A program made the translations under genes and the position numbers. Under the pieces are notes generated by a model. The model made no database searches. It had not been told where the DNA came from and worked only from the letters and a program-made list of their open reading frames with translations. 64,000 nucleotides of DNA. Origin: Leguminivora glycinivorella. Its lineage: Eukaryota > Arthropoda > Insecta > Lepidoptera > Tortricidae. Location of the stretch: the NCBI RefSeq assembly GCF_023078275.1, contig NC_062983.1:14253001-14317000 (forward strand), given 5' to 3'. Below are positions 12,706-24,088 of this stretch, piece by piece; the first letter of the stretch is position 1; every line of letters starts with the position of its first letter.

Positions 12706-14220
12706 TTATTATTATTTAGTGTCTACCTACATATGTTCCAACTTCTAATTTAAGCGTGTCTCTTGTCTATTCGCTGCTTTAAAATGTATACTTTATAAGT
12801 AGGTACTTAACTAGCTTTTAGTCCTCTCGCGTTAAATTTGAAAATAAAATTGCAGAATGTTCCGTACAAATTTCCACTTCCCATTCTAGGGAATTTCCAA
12901 ACCACCATAGATACTCTTCGCTGGGCTCAGGTGTTGCAGAGGTGTTAAATGATAAGCGGACTGTAGTTTAAAGCTGGTTTACTCCGAAATGTGAGAGAAT
13001 ACAAAGAAAGTAGCACAGTGTCGTTGGAGAGCGGAATAACGAACAGTAACCGGGGGGGTTAGAAAGAGACAAAAATAGCCTATGTCACTTGCCATCCCTT
13101 CAACTATCTCCACTTTAAAAATCACCTCAATTCGTCGCTCCGTTTTGTATATTTCTCGATTCTTTTGAAATTATAAAGTGTGATCATTAGTGTCAATTTG
13201 TGGGTAAAATCCTACCACACGATATAAACCTTTCTATCTCTTATAAAATAATTATCAATTAAGTAATAGCGTTGAAAGTAAAGTTACAATCAAAAGAAAA
13301 GAGAAAATGTTAAGTAGTTCTTATCAGATATCACGCGATAAGAGATAAGGTGCACGGTTCACCCACCGACATCAAAATGGCTGGAGCCATTAGAAATCTA
13401 TTCTCAATCCTAAAGATAGATGTCCTTATAATCAAATCGATAGAATAAATAGAATAGAAAGCCCAGTTTTCTTGGTAGTGGAGGTGACCATCTAAAAATT
13501 GTCATGACATATATGGCCTTAAACCGGATTAAACCCTAAAGCCCACTAGCATTCAGGTTGTCTTAGTCCACTTTTCTAGAAACAATTATTCATCATTTTC
13601 AATCGCTCCAGTACCATCTTTTAATCTTCATATCAGCCCTTTATCGCTCACTGCTGTGCATATTAGGCATCTCTTCTAGTACGCCACTTCTCTTCACATC
13701 TTTTAATAGGTAAGTACAACATGCGTATACTTTTCTGTTCTTACATTCCTAAACAAAAGACCACTCTGAACATAATTTCATTCTCTCGACCAAAAGAAGA
13801 CCACGTTTCTTCTAAATATGGCATTAATTCAAAACTACGACGCAACGGCAACGCACTTGAGTTTTCACCAACGATGTAAAGATGTCGGCAGGTGCATATT
13901 TTTTTACATTTGCTCCCATTTTCCGTTGACATGCATAAGGAGGCGAGGCGACAGGGTTTTTTTTGCATGTTTTAGTACAACATTTGGTTCTGTTTGGACA
14001 TCTTTGGCGCATTTTACGAATGTTTAAAGTAGCATAGGATAGGAGTTTGTAGCATGCAAATTTGATAAACAGTGATACGACTCCGCTTGTAAGCTACGCA
14101 TTCCTATCTATATATCTACTCTTAGAAGATTTTACGACAGGTTTCTAGAACATATAGTAGATAGATAAATAAGTTACAGGAAAATTATACCTATTTTATT
14201 TTATCACTCTTCATGGGAGC
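12706..14220. other. Intergenic stretch, no gene recognised
   Basis: No bounded repeat or coding exon that I can support. Overlapping short frames at 13740-14030 on both strands share no recognisable motif and look like chance. Confidence 0.5.
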
Positions 14221-14227
14221 CGTTTTT

Positions 14228-15024
14228 AACCTCCGACGCAAAAACGACGGGGTGTTTTAAGTTTGACGTGTCTGTCTGTGTGTGTGTGTGTGTGTCTGTC
14301 TGTCTATGTGTGTGTGTGTGTCTGTCTGTCTGTGTGTGTGTGTGTGTGTGTCTGTCTGTGGCATCGTAGCTCCCGAACGTATGAACTGATTTGGATTTAG
14401 TTTTTTTTTGTCTGAAAGCTGAGTTAGTCGGGAGTGTTCTTAGCCATGTTTCATGAAAATCGGTCTATGTCGCGGTCGGGGGTTTTTTCAAAATTTTAAT
14501 TTTGTGGTTAGGTTATTAAAGGTGATATCAAATATAGTAAATTTAATTACTCAGCACTTATGGCAAACGCGTATCTACACGTGTAAGTGTTACTTGGTAT
14601 TACGTGTTATGATTTTTGGAGCTATCTTTTTTATCTTTGTATTTAAATAACAGTGGTAGTTTCCACAACAATAGTAAAGCATGTGATAGATAAAAGTCTA
14701 CGGTATTTCTGATTACGTATTTATCAATCATTTTAGATTTTAAGAAGTTATTAGTCACTGTACATATGTAAAAAATACATATAATATCATTAGATATATA
14801 ATAATCACACAATTTAAATTTTGAAAAAAAAAAACCCCTGACATTGTGGACCGATTTCCATCACACATGGCTAAGAACACTCCCGACTAATTCAGCTTTC
14901 AAACAAAAAAAAAACTAAATCGGTACTATGCTACAGACAGACACACACACACAAACAGACGGACAGACAAACAGACACACACGTCAAACTTATAACACTC
15001 CGTCGTTTTGGCGTCGGGGGTTCT
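14228..15024. mobile_element. Fold-back element with microsatellite-bearing inverted ends
   Basis: The left end (CCTCCGACGCAAAAACGACG, then AAGTTTGACGTGT, a long TGTG/TCTG tract, then TGAAAGCTGAGTTAGTCGGG and CTTAGCCATG) is repeated inverted at the right end (CATGGCTAAGAACACTCCCG through CACACGTCAAACTTATAACA to GGCGTCGGGGG). Each arm is about 200-290 bp around a 300-bp AT-rich centre. The simple-sequence tract at 14272-14356 has its partner at 14937-14985. Confidence 0.65.
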
Positions 15025-15200
15025 TAGGAGAGTGGGCCCTCCTGTGTAAAATTATCATAGGAAAGGAACCCACCGACATAGTTATAGGCAGTATGGGGGA
15101 GATCCTAAAATCACTTCCATCTTCAATTAGGTATACTAACATCATCATAAGCAGTTCCTGCATAAGCTATGGGCGCCTGCTGCTCCATATACCAAATACC

Positions 15201-15323
15201 AGGGGCCCATTTCTCGAAGTTACAAGTTACAATTTACAAGTGGTTGTATACAATTTACAAATGTCTAATATGGCAAGTTCGCAAGATCCCGCTTGTAATT
15301 TTCAATTTTGAGAAATGGGCCCC
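15201..15323. mobile_element. Short MITE, GGGGCCCATTTCTC family
   Basis: AGGGGCCCATTTCTCGAAGT at the left is mirrored by GAGAAATGGGCCCC at the right, with TTACAAG motifs in inverted order inside. A second copy with the same ends is at 27439-27546 inside a Sec10 intron. Confidence 0.65.
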
Positions 15324-15525
15324 AGACCTAAATATCTATGCCGTGCAGCCGCGTGACGAGTGACGAGTCTAATGCGTATGCTTAATTTAGTTGTTTGTTA
15401 CAATTATTTTATCAGGTATCTACACTGAGATAACTGATAAGTCCATCTACTTAGTCAGAGATATCAAATTATAACATTACGTCATTTTGCCTTTGAATGT
15501 TTGTATAGGGTTAACTAGATTATAC

Positions 15526-15644
15526 CTGGGGGCCGATTTTTGAGTCGCACTGTCACTAAAATACCGGTTGAAAACGGTGACTTGCCTATTATTTTCAGTG
15601 ACAATTTTCTGAATTCGAACGCGTGAAACTCAAAAATCGGCCCG
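15526..15644. mobile_element. Short MITE, GGGGGCCGATTTTTGA family
   Basis: Left end CTGGGGGCCGATTTTTGAGT, right end ACTCAAAAATCGGCCCG. The ends match the outer MITE at 951-1272. Confidence 0.6.
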
Positions 15645-16019
15645 CTGCAATGGAACCACATGTTCTTTACAAAATCTTAACATACCTATACTTAATATCG
15701 CTAAAGAACAATCGGTATAAGTGCGTTTTTAATCACACTATCCGATCCGGATGTAGGACTAGGACCGATATCCGATACATTACAGGCGCCATCTTGGATT
15801 GTTCCATCGAAATCCTTCCAGCATCCGATATCGGATCGGATAATGTGAAAACGGACTAAGTATAGATATCACATCTGGTATTGTGATCAGAGTTCGAATT
15901 ATGGTGGATGTGTTCAGAGAAGAGATCAAAACGTTTAGTGAATACTGAATAGGTATTGCGCTATTTTGAACATTTCAGTGCTGACTGACGCTGTAGATCC
16001 GACTTGTAGATCCAGTTTA

Positions 16020-16580
16020 ACTATGAGCCTTCATTGTGTCAATAATCAGGGTAAAGTTCGATTTCAGGGTCTGTTAAGACGCTGCAGGAGCGAAAATGCT
16101 AAAATGGAACCCCTTTCAATTCGGCAATTTTAGTTAAATATACTAGTGTTATGAACTAGATTTATCGAAAAAAAATTGTCCATTCAGAACAACTCAGTTA
16201 AAAGATATTGCGAAAAAATCTTTAAAATCGAGGTTTCGCTCTCGACTGTTTCCTCCTTCAAAACTTAATCAATCGTAACGAAATTTGAGAATCTGAATAA
16301 CAATGAAATTGTCTACGTCGGACCGTTTAGTTTTTGTTTTTGGCTAATTGTCACCAATTTTTAATACCACACCTTTTTTTGCGCCATAATCGATAAGGCC
16401 GTTTTTGAAAAATTTGATGGGCTCTAGCGTCTTTAAAAATAAGAATATCAAAAAAAATCAAAAGGGTCCGACACAGATAAAAAATAATAATAATCTGTGT
16501 TGAAAAAATCAGTGCTCTATCTTCAAAAACCAGAGAGGAAATAGTCGAGAGCGTTTGTATGGAGAATTGACCCCTCCTGT
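16020..16580. repeat. Probable dispersed repeat of unknown class
   Basis: This 560-bp block has weak internal symmetry: GTTTCGCTCTCGACTGTTTC near the start and AAATAGTCGAGAGCG near the end are imperfect inverted partners, and the segment GGTCTGTTAAGACG at the start has a partial echo at the end. It resembles interspersed repeats I have seen in moth genomes, but I cannot define its borders from one copy. No coding sequence. Confidence 0.35.
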
Positions 16581-17071
16581 ATCGTCTTAATATTTTTAGG
16601 TATATTAATTAGAAGCTGTGCACTATCTACTTGCCCTCTTACCTTAAATAGGTAAATTATTCTCTTTGTCCTCTCAAGTTGAGGTAATTTCATTTACGTG
16701 AGATGTTTTATTGCATATACTAGTTAATAGATTTATAACAAGTAGGTATGTGTAATATGCGGCATCGTTAACTTTTTGATTTATTGTCTGAACGTATCTT
16801 ATCGTAACCGTGCCATTAATGATTCTAGTGAAATTTACCGACATGACGAACTAGCCCTTCTACTCCTTTGAGAACTGAATGTCATTTTATACGTAAGTAG
16901 TTCAAGATTTAAGTACTAAACGTTTTTTATACCTATTTAGTTGGTAGGCAAGGCACCTATCAGGATTCGAACCTGTGTCATTATAAGCATATATTGTGTA
17001 ATTAAATATACCTACGAGTATCTTAAATATATCTTATTTATCTTACAGATAAATCCACAATTAGGGACATT

Positions 17072-17209
17072 AGGGTGCATTGGGGTAAATTCGAAAGTCG
17101 TCTAATTTCGAAAGTCACATAAAAATCACCATTATTTATATCATTATCAAGATTCCCCTTTCGAAATTACCCGAGCATTTCTGTGATTCGTAGTTACCCC
17201 AATGCACCT
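17072..17209. mobile_element. MITE, AGGGTGCATTGGGGTAA family
   Basis: AGGGTGCATTGGGGTAAATT at the left is mirrored by TTACCCCAATGCACCTT at the right. A second copy with the same interior (TCGTCTAATTTCGAAAGTCA) is at 62816-62960. Confidence 0.7.
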
Positions 17210-19968
17210 TATTAAGTTCTCGAGGGATTTGCTTGAAAGACAAACCCTTTCTTCAGTATGAGGGCTTCTAAGTTGTCCATCTCTAATCCCTCTCCGTTTA
17301 GGTAAAATGGCATAATGTCGTCCAATAAGTACAAAGAAAATATAGATTTCGAGTAAATAAGGAATTTACCTATCAAGATAAGTTGAGAGGCCTATTCGTA
17401 GATATCAGGTGACGTAGCCACGTATTGGCGTAGTCTAGCTCCTAGCTGGTTTATTTTCTTCATCAAGAATGTATACTGGTTATCGACTGCCATTAGTGGG
17501 ATCAGCTTGCGCTCGTACTCAGGTAGCGGGATATAAAAACACCACTCGAAATGGAGCGGACGCGGGCCGGCCTCGCCTAGATACTCATAAATGCGATCGA
17601 CACAGAATCACAAGTCAACACAACAAGCTTGTGATAGGTTGCGATTTACAAGTATTTTAAAAAGCTACAAAACTTCTACAAGTGTCCGGACAAGCTTTTC
17701 GACGGCGTAGACTTGAAAGTAAACGGCTTCGTTGTCTCGTCCTTATCAATGATGAATCAAGCGCTGTTCCAAGTGTTTGAACGGCAATAACCCATTCACA
17801 TCACACGTACGTTAATATAAATAAGCTAACGCAATGAATGAACTTATAATATGTAAATTCGTCGCTCAAATCGCGACAGCAGCGCGTAGGCGGCGGGCCT
17901 GAATGAAAATAAACATTTTCGGCAACGCAACTTACCTCTCAATTTTAATATCCAGATTAGCGTTTACACGTCACTGTTAACTGAAATGGTGTTGTTTACA
18001 CTTTAAGTTGTTAGCATAGCACTATTTTGGGTAGTTGAACGCGAAGGCCTGGCGCGGACGACGGTTATCCAGCCGGCCTGTAGACGAGCACTGAAGAACA
18101 GAACACAAGCGTGCGGTGCGCGCGCGGCGGTACGCACACATGCGCATTCATTCAAATAACGTCTGCCCGTGTGGTGGGGAGAATTTATGAATGGACGTAG
18201 TGCTATGCCGTATGGATACGCTGATAACGCGCTATCCGCGCCCCAAACCTCGGCCATTTGATATTCGCAATTTCTAAGTACTTCATAAACAAGGCCGCAT
18301 GATGAGAGCAGGTTGCGAAAGTAGAATAGTAATTCGATCGCTTTATGTGAGACGTTACATCACTTTGTTTACGTATGAGTTTTCTGCTCCATGAAAACTA
18401 GGTACTTATTCCATAAATAATTTGAGAGTGAATTTTCAAACTGTATGATTAAGTAGTACATATAATTAAGTACTTTCCATTTTAAACACAAAAATCTGGC
18501 GACGCATTAAAACCTTACGTGTATTCTTGTAAATTGTACCACATTGTCGCTCAGGACGAGCATTTACTCATATCTTTCTGCTGTTGTCTGCCTCTATATA
18601 GAATCATTTGTTTTGTCTCCACTGTATCTTTTGCTGAGGTGTGCCAAATTGCCAATAAAGAGTATTCTATCTATCTATCTATCTGTCTTTTATACGCATT
18701 ATCTTTTCTTTTAGATAGCGTAGGTACTTATGCCTAAGCGACAATACAACCTATGGTACTTTTGCTTCATGACAACGGAACATTAAATGTTCTAGCAAAT
18801 TTTGTCCATAAGGCGAAAAAAATGTTCAGAAAAATAAGCAAGAAATAGGTGTGTGTATTTATATTATGTATTATAGGTAGGTTCATTATTTCATATTTAC
18901 TTGAAGCGGATAAGTAATCAATAGGTATTATAAGTAAGTTTAACTTTTTAAAGTAAGTTACCGGTAATTTTAAAATAGGTACGAGCAAATTTCATCCTTC
19001 TGCTTATGCGAGTAGGAGTTGCACTTTTTTTTTTTTACTAATCATTGGACGTAGCTAATGACAGATAATTACAATTAGGTAAAAGTATGAATAAAAACTC
19101 GACTGACAGACAACAATAATTTATAACTCTTATCTATGTATAAACAAGTTATAACAATTAAGCAAATAATGAAAATAATATGAGTAACATAATTAAAAAT
19201 AATGTTATCTTACAACGGGTTAAGATCGGTGGACATTTTTTCTACGATGTAAAAACTTGGTAAACAAATAAAAATTGCGGTTATTGTACATAATTAGCTT
19301 TTAATGATACCCTTTCGCAAAGACAAATAATTTAATATAGACTGGCAACTACCAGCAAATTAAAAACAAAATTATATTTAGGCGCGACTATACAATTAAT
19401 AAAAATTAATTTTCGAACTCTGAACTTGAGTAAGTATACCATGAGTTCATTGAAAATCATGCTTATTGAGGTGTGCTAAGGACCAAGTTACACATCTAAA
19501 ATACAATGTTGTGAACTTCGTTTTTCAAAATATTACATACAGAACATGTGTGCATAATTATAATTTATTTTAACATTAAAATACCAAGGATTTAATGAAA
19601 CCTATAATACTTAACTTAGGTATTTTAGAATGAAATATAACTCTTTGAACGCCATCCCACACTAGCGTCTTTTGAGCGTAAGCGTCCAGTCAGCGTAAAG
19701 GAAAATGTGGTCGCCATGCTTGCGTCAATGCCAACGTTGCGTTGAGCAGAAGCCATATATTAGACCGAAACGCCGACTCTTATGTGGTCTTTAAAATAAC
19801 GTCATTTGTTAAATCTTGCCCCCACTAGCTTAAACAAAATTACGACAGTCCCTTGAGGAAGCTGGATAACTTGTGGCTCTTGTAGTCTGAACGTAGCTGG
19901 ATAAAGTTGAGCAGGATTGAGTGGTCCAGCTCCGCCTGGTGAAAAATAAATACGTCTTACGGCCCAGC
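17210..19968. other. Intergenic stretch with a GC-rich island and a LINE tail
   Basis: No exon is supported. Around 17500-18260 the base composition shifts to CpG-rich, with a TATA-like GATATAAAAAC near 17529, which could be an unannotated promoter. At 18560-18690 the sequence ends in CCAATAAAGAGTATTC followed by (TCTA)n, the form of a LINE 3' tail. The rest shows nothing I can identify. Confidence 0.4.
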
Positions 19969-20105
19969 CACGACATTGGTCTAAGCGCGACAGCGGTGAG
20001 CGGCAGCCATACGTGCGAATGAAAAGTCCCATCGCTGTACCTCGCTCCAATGTATGGCCGCCGCTCACCGCTGTCGCGCTTAGACCAATGTCGTGGCTGA
20101 GCCGT
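19969..20105. mobile_element. Palindromic MITE, CAGCCACGACATTGG family
   Basis: ACGGCCCAGCCACGACATTG at the left is mirrored almost perfectly over more than 50 bp at the right. A second, inverted copy is at 33834-33970 in a Sec10 intron. Confidence 0.75.
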
Positions 20106-20106
20106 T

Positions 20107-20275
20107 AGGCTGATTTTAGTGTCACGCGGACCGTCCGCGCGGAGCGATCCACGCGACCAATTTGTATGAAGTTGATGTTGTCCGCGCCACTCTAAAACGT
20201 TCCCTGAAGTTAACACATATTAGTCCAGTGCGAATCGCTCCGCGCGGTCGGTCCTCGTGACACTAAACCAGCCTT
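20107..20275. mobile_element. MITE, AGTGTCACGCGGACCG family
   Basis: The left end AGGCTGATTTTAGTGTCACG pairs with the right end CGTGACACTAAACCAGCCTT. The subterminal GTCCGCGCGGAGCGAT segments are also inverted. It abuts the preceding MITE with only one base between them. A related, interrupted copy is at 20758-21237. Confidence 0.7.
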
Positions 20276-20757
20276 AGTGTCACGCCACAGAGAACCTCCT
20301 ATAAAGTAGCATTCTTGTATATTTTGTTCGCGATACGAGTCACCAGTGCCAGGGGTGCGAGGAGCGGGCGGGGAATGTGTTAAGCGCGCTGTGATTGGCC
20401 GTTTCAAGGACGGCGGGCAGTCGCGCCAGATGAAAGGGACTGTCCCTCTACTGACGCGTAAGTGGCCAATGTAAGTTGACCTACGCCGGCTCTGAATAAA
20501 TTATAAATATGACTTTTATGTGGAATGTAATGACGTCTGTTTTTAAATTTGAGCTTCTTGTTACCTTTCCACACTACAGGTGGACATCTTTAAGACATCA
20601 AAATACCCTTTTTCAATTTTTTTACTGCGAAAAACTCGCGCTGCTTTCGGGTCTGTTACTTGGTCGCTACTGATCGGGCACGGCGAGCGCCCGCGCTTAT
20701 ATCAGTGCAAATACTAGGAAGGCTGGCGACCGCGAGTCGTCTTGTAATGGATGTCTA

Positions 20758-21237
20758 TAGGGGTTGGTCTGTGTGTCACGCGGACCGACCACACAGGGCC
20801 CCATTTAATAAACAATACAAATTGTAAATTGTACCGACAATTTACAATTCTACAAGTTTCTGTTCAATAAAAATTACAAGTTACAAATTTGTCATAGTGG
20901 AAAATTTACATAATTGTAGGAGTAAAGCTACAATTTTACATATTTCTGTTCAATAAACATTTTCACTTGACAGGTGATTTTTAACAATTTTGTAAGGAAA
21001 TATGCTTTATTGAACACATAATTGTAATTACAAGTTTACATATTATGTAAATTGTAGTACAATTCTGACAGGAGATTAATGCTGTGTACGATCCGCACCG
21101 GAGTAATATGTATTAAAATCAGGGAGCTTTTTAAAGTAATGCGGACGGGTCCGCGTGGACAACGACACCTATTTCATACTAATTAGTCGTGCGGATCGCT
21201 CCGCGCGTTCGGTCCGCGTGACACTAGAACCAGCCTT
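20758..21237. mobile_element. Interrupted MITE of the AGTGTCACGCGGACCG family
   Basis: The ends GTGTGTCACGCGGACCGACC and GGTCCGCGTGACACTAGAAC match the element at 20107-20275. The middle (about 20797-21075) is an unrelated AT-rich insert rich in TTACAATT/AATTGTAA palindromes. The insert borders are not clear. Confidence 0.55.
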
Positions 21238-21410
21238 ATTATTTGTCTTCATTGTACATGCACTGTTCAACGCCATCTGGCGCAGCATAATTTTACACAA
21301 ATATATATATAGTTAACAGTCTTAATCTTTTATAAAACTTTTCTAAAAAAACAATTTAGGAGTTTGTATTGAGTTCATAACAAAATAAAATTATAATTAA
21401 TATTTGGGAG

Positions 21411-21667
21411 AATCAACTTTTTCTTGTCTGTTATTGCCATGGTTACGGTCTCCCGAGTCACGCTGGTTTTATGCAAAAATATGCTACTTAAACTATGCAA
21501 ACACAACATGCATTTTTATGGTGATAACAAGCCCTTTCCTTAATTTGCCACCTACAAACATGGACTACAATGCATGCTTGCATAATTTCAATATCATAAT
21601 TTTACATAAAACCAGCGTGACTTAGGGGACCGTAACCATGGCAATAACAGACAAGAAAAAGTTGATA
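21411..21667. mobile_element. MITE with about 65-bp inverted ends
   Basis: ATCAACTTTTTCTTGTCTGT through ATGGTTACGGTC and CACGCTGGTTTTATG at the left is mirrored at the right by CATAAAACCAGCGTGA through ACCGTAACCATGGC to AAGTTGAT. The interior is AT-rich and non-coding. Confidence 0.75.
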
Positions 21668-21689
21668 AAATAGAGAATCTTACTAAAAT

Positions 21690-21960
21690 AGTACATTACG
21701 ATACAAGTGCGGAGAAAAGGAAGTTCGAAACGAGTGGCGATAAATTAAAACACGACCGAAGGGAGTTACGAATTTTTTTTTCGCACGTGTATCGTACTTA
21801 GTATTTCAGTACAAATGGCCCTCTGAAATTTCAACCTAACAAAAAATTACCCACTCCTCGCTAGTGCAATAAAAAACACCATCTGTACTGAAATAATTAT
21901 ATAATGAACCACTTCTCGCACTAGTGCGTAAAAAGAAACATCATCTGTACTGAAAAAATA
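21690..21960. repeat. Dispersed repeat, GATACAAGTGCGG family
   Basis: The stretch with GGCGATAAATTAAAACACGA, GAAGGGAGTTACG and TCGCACGTGTATCGTACT is repeated in diverged form at 25340-25570, so it is an interspersed family. Non-coding. Confidence 0.55.
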
Positions 21961-22139
21961 TACATTATAAAATAATATATCTCTTTCCCTCATACTATAA
22001 TGTTCGTGGTAAAATAAAAATTTCTTATCAGATTATCTCTGAAAAAAAGCATTTTAATTGATAAGTAAAAGAAAAATAAAAACCATGCAAAAAAAACAAA
22101 AAGTTAAATGAAAAAAAAAAAACACAAAAAGATTATCAT

Positions 22140-22212
22140 TGGAGGTGCGGGGTATCGATCCCCGTACCTCTCGCATGCTAAGCGAGCGCTCTACCATCTG
22201 AGCTACACCCCC
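22140..22212 (-). tRNA. tRNA-Ala (anticodon AGC)
   Basis: The minus strand folds into a standard 73-nt cloverleaf. The acceptor stem GGGGGTG pairs with CACCTCC and contains a G3:U70 pair, the alanine identity element. The D-arm is GCTC/GAGC, the anticodon stem is CTCGC/GCGAG with loop TTAGCAT giving AGC, and the T-arm is CGGGG/CCCCG. There is no intron. The discriminator base is A, and a run of T just downstream on the minus strand can serve as a polymerase III terminator. Intact A and B boxes suggest a working gene rather than a SINE. Confidence 0.95.
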
Positions 22213-22725
22213 GGTTGGAAACACCGGCGAAATTAGCGGTTCCAAGCCATACGCTTTCAAGTAGATATAGTAGGTATATAAAAATTAAATATGTAATAGT
22301 TTTGTAAGTTATATTTAAATTATTTTCGTTGACATGGCCTTGGTCAAGATCTTGTATGCTAGTTTTGTGTGACCGAACTGCAAACTATGCTACACAGTGG
22401 CAGCGCCATCTAGTGAGCCATTTTTTTTATTTGCTCTACTTGGTAATTTTTTCAGGGATATTTAATCAGCGAAATTTAGGTTCCCCTCATATTATGACGA
22501 ATATAAGAAAAATAGTAAGTTTGACGGTTAGGCATTTTGGCCATTTTGGATTACGCTGTTTTAAAATTTAAGTAGGACCAATGAAAAAAAAAACAATATC
22601 CATAAACCGGTCGACGGTCATCGTATCCTGATTAAGGGTTCAAAATTATCTTTATCTCTCTAAGATGTTAGTTCCGCTATAGAGACATTATTCCTCATCA
22701 AGTGATATAGTTATAGGTACTTACA

Positions 22726-22803
22726 AGAGTCTCTACCTCGCACACCTGGTGCAGGTTCTCAGGCTTTGCGAGCAGCAGATTGCAGAGAGCGTCTAGCGCG
22801 TCG
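22726..22803 (-). pseudogene. Diverged extra copy of the Sec10 terminal-exon fragment
   Basis: On the minus strand this repeats the segment coding ALCNLLLAKPENLHQVCE and ends at a consensus donor (GTAAGTACC). It is more diverged than the 153-bp array units (for example CEVETL for CEGETL), and unrelated sequence of about 120 bp separates it from the array. It is probably the oldest duplicate. Confidence 0.6.
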
Positions 22804-22924
22804 TAAAGTCAACAACAGAACAATACAAAGTTCCAAAATATGTATACAGAACTTTTTTGCTTGTACATAAAGGTGCGTATACAGATTTTTGGCACTTTCT
22901 ATTCACAGCTGTGTCGTTGTCTGT

Positions 22925-23995
22925 ACAAAGCATGCCTTAGTTGCTGGCGGGGGAAGGTTATTCCTACATATCGCAGTGCTATAGGTAGTCTACTTACAAG
23001 CGTCTCTCCCTCGCACACCTGGTGCAGGTTCTCAGGTTTAACGAGCAGTAGATTGCAAAGAGCGTGTGGCGCGTCGAACAAAGCATGCCTTAGCTGCTGG
23101 CGGCGGAAGGTTATTCCTACATATCGAAGTGCTATAGGTAGTCTACTTACAAGCGTCTCTCCTTCGCACACCTGGTGCAGGTTCTAAGGTTTAGCGAGCA
23201 GTAGATTGCAGAGAGCGTGTAGCGCGTCGAATAAAGCATGCCTTAGCTGCTGGCGGCGGAAGGTTATTCCTACATATCGAAGTGCTATAGGTAGTCTACT
23301 TACAATCGTCTCTCCTTCGCACACCTGGTGCAGGTTCTCAGGTTTAGCGAGCAGTAGATTGCAGAGAGCGTGTGGCGCGTCGAACAAAGCATGCCTTAGC
23401 TGCTGGCGGCGGAAGGTTATTCCTACATATCGCAGTGCTATAGGTAGTCTACTTACAAGCGTCTCTCCTTCGCACACCTGATGCAGGTTCTCAGGTTTAG
23501 CGAGCAGTAGATTGCAGAGAGCGTGTGGCGCGTCGAACAAAGCATGCCTTAGCTGCTGGCGGCGGAAGGTTATTCCTACATATCGCAGTGCTATAGGTAG
23601 TCTACTTACAAGCATCTCTCCTTCGCACACCTGGTGCAGGTTCTCAGGTTTAGCGAGCAGTAGATTGCAGAGAGCGTGTGGCGCGTCGAACAAAGCATGC
23701 CTTAGCTGCTGGCGGCGGAAGGATATTCCTACATATCAAAGTGCTATAGGTAGTCTACTTACAAGCGTCGCTCCTTCGCACACCTGGTGCAGGTTCTCAG
23801 GTTTAGCGAGCAGCAGATTGCAGAGAGCGTGTGGCGCGTCGAACAAAGCATGCCTTAGCTGCTGGCGGCGGAAGGTTATTCCTACATATCGAAGTACTAT
23901 AGGTAGTCTACTTACAAGGGTCTCTCCTTCGCACACCTGGTGCAGGTTCTCAGGTTTAGCGAGCAGTAGATTGCAGAGAGCGTGTAGCGCGTCGA
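22925..23995 (-). repeat. Seven 153-bp tandem units made from a Sec10 exon end plus its 5' splice site
   Basis: Units begin at 22925, 23078, 23231, 23384, 23537, 23690 and 23843; the spacing is exactly 153 bp each time. On the minus strand each unit contains about 90 bp of the Sec10 exon coding HALFDAPHALCNLLLAKPEN and on to the GETL codons, then the donor GTAAGT and about 60 bp of intron, and then the next unit. The unit nearest the gene belongs to the true exon. The period is 51 codons, so unspliced read-through stays in frame. Across the array I see two in-frame stops on the minus strand, near 23736 and 23184. Confidence 0.9.
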
Positions 23996-24088
23996 ACAGC
24001 GCATGCGCGGGAGGTGGCGCGGCGCGCGCGCCTCGCCCGCACGCGGCCGAACGGTATTCCTTCACGTCGCAGATCGCTACCATGGCCC
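23916..24088 (-). CDS. Sec10: Sec10 exon 14 (parent copy of the 153-bp array)
   Basis: Two bases plus 57 codons. AMVAICDVKEYR matches GMLAICDVAEYR, and ALHALCNLLLAKPENLHQVC matches TLHALCNLLVVAPDNLKQVC of the human protein. Between them the moth sequence has an Ala/Arg/Pro-rich linker (CGRGARAAPPPA). It ends in phase 0 at donor GTAAGT. In other animals the next exon encodes the last 28 or so residues. Confidence 0.92.

Noticed and set aside
14272..14356. CRISPR-like short tandem repeats
   Set aside because: A plain TG/TCTG microsatellite in a eukaryotic repeat, with no spacers.
18003..18257. 84-codon minus-strand frame starting MAEVWGADSA
   Set aside because: It lies in the CpG-rich block, with no conserved motif and no splice context; open frames are expected by chance in GC-rich sequence.
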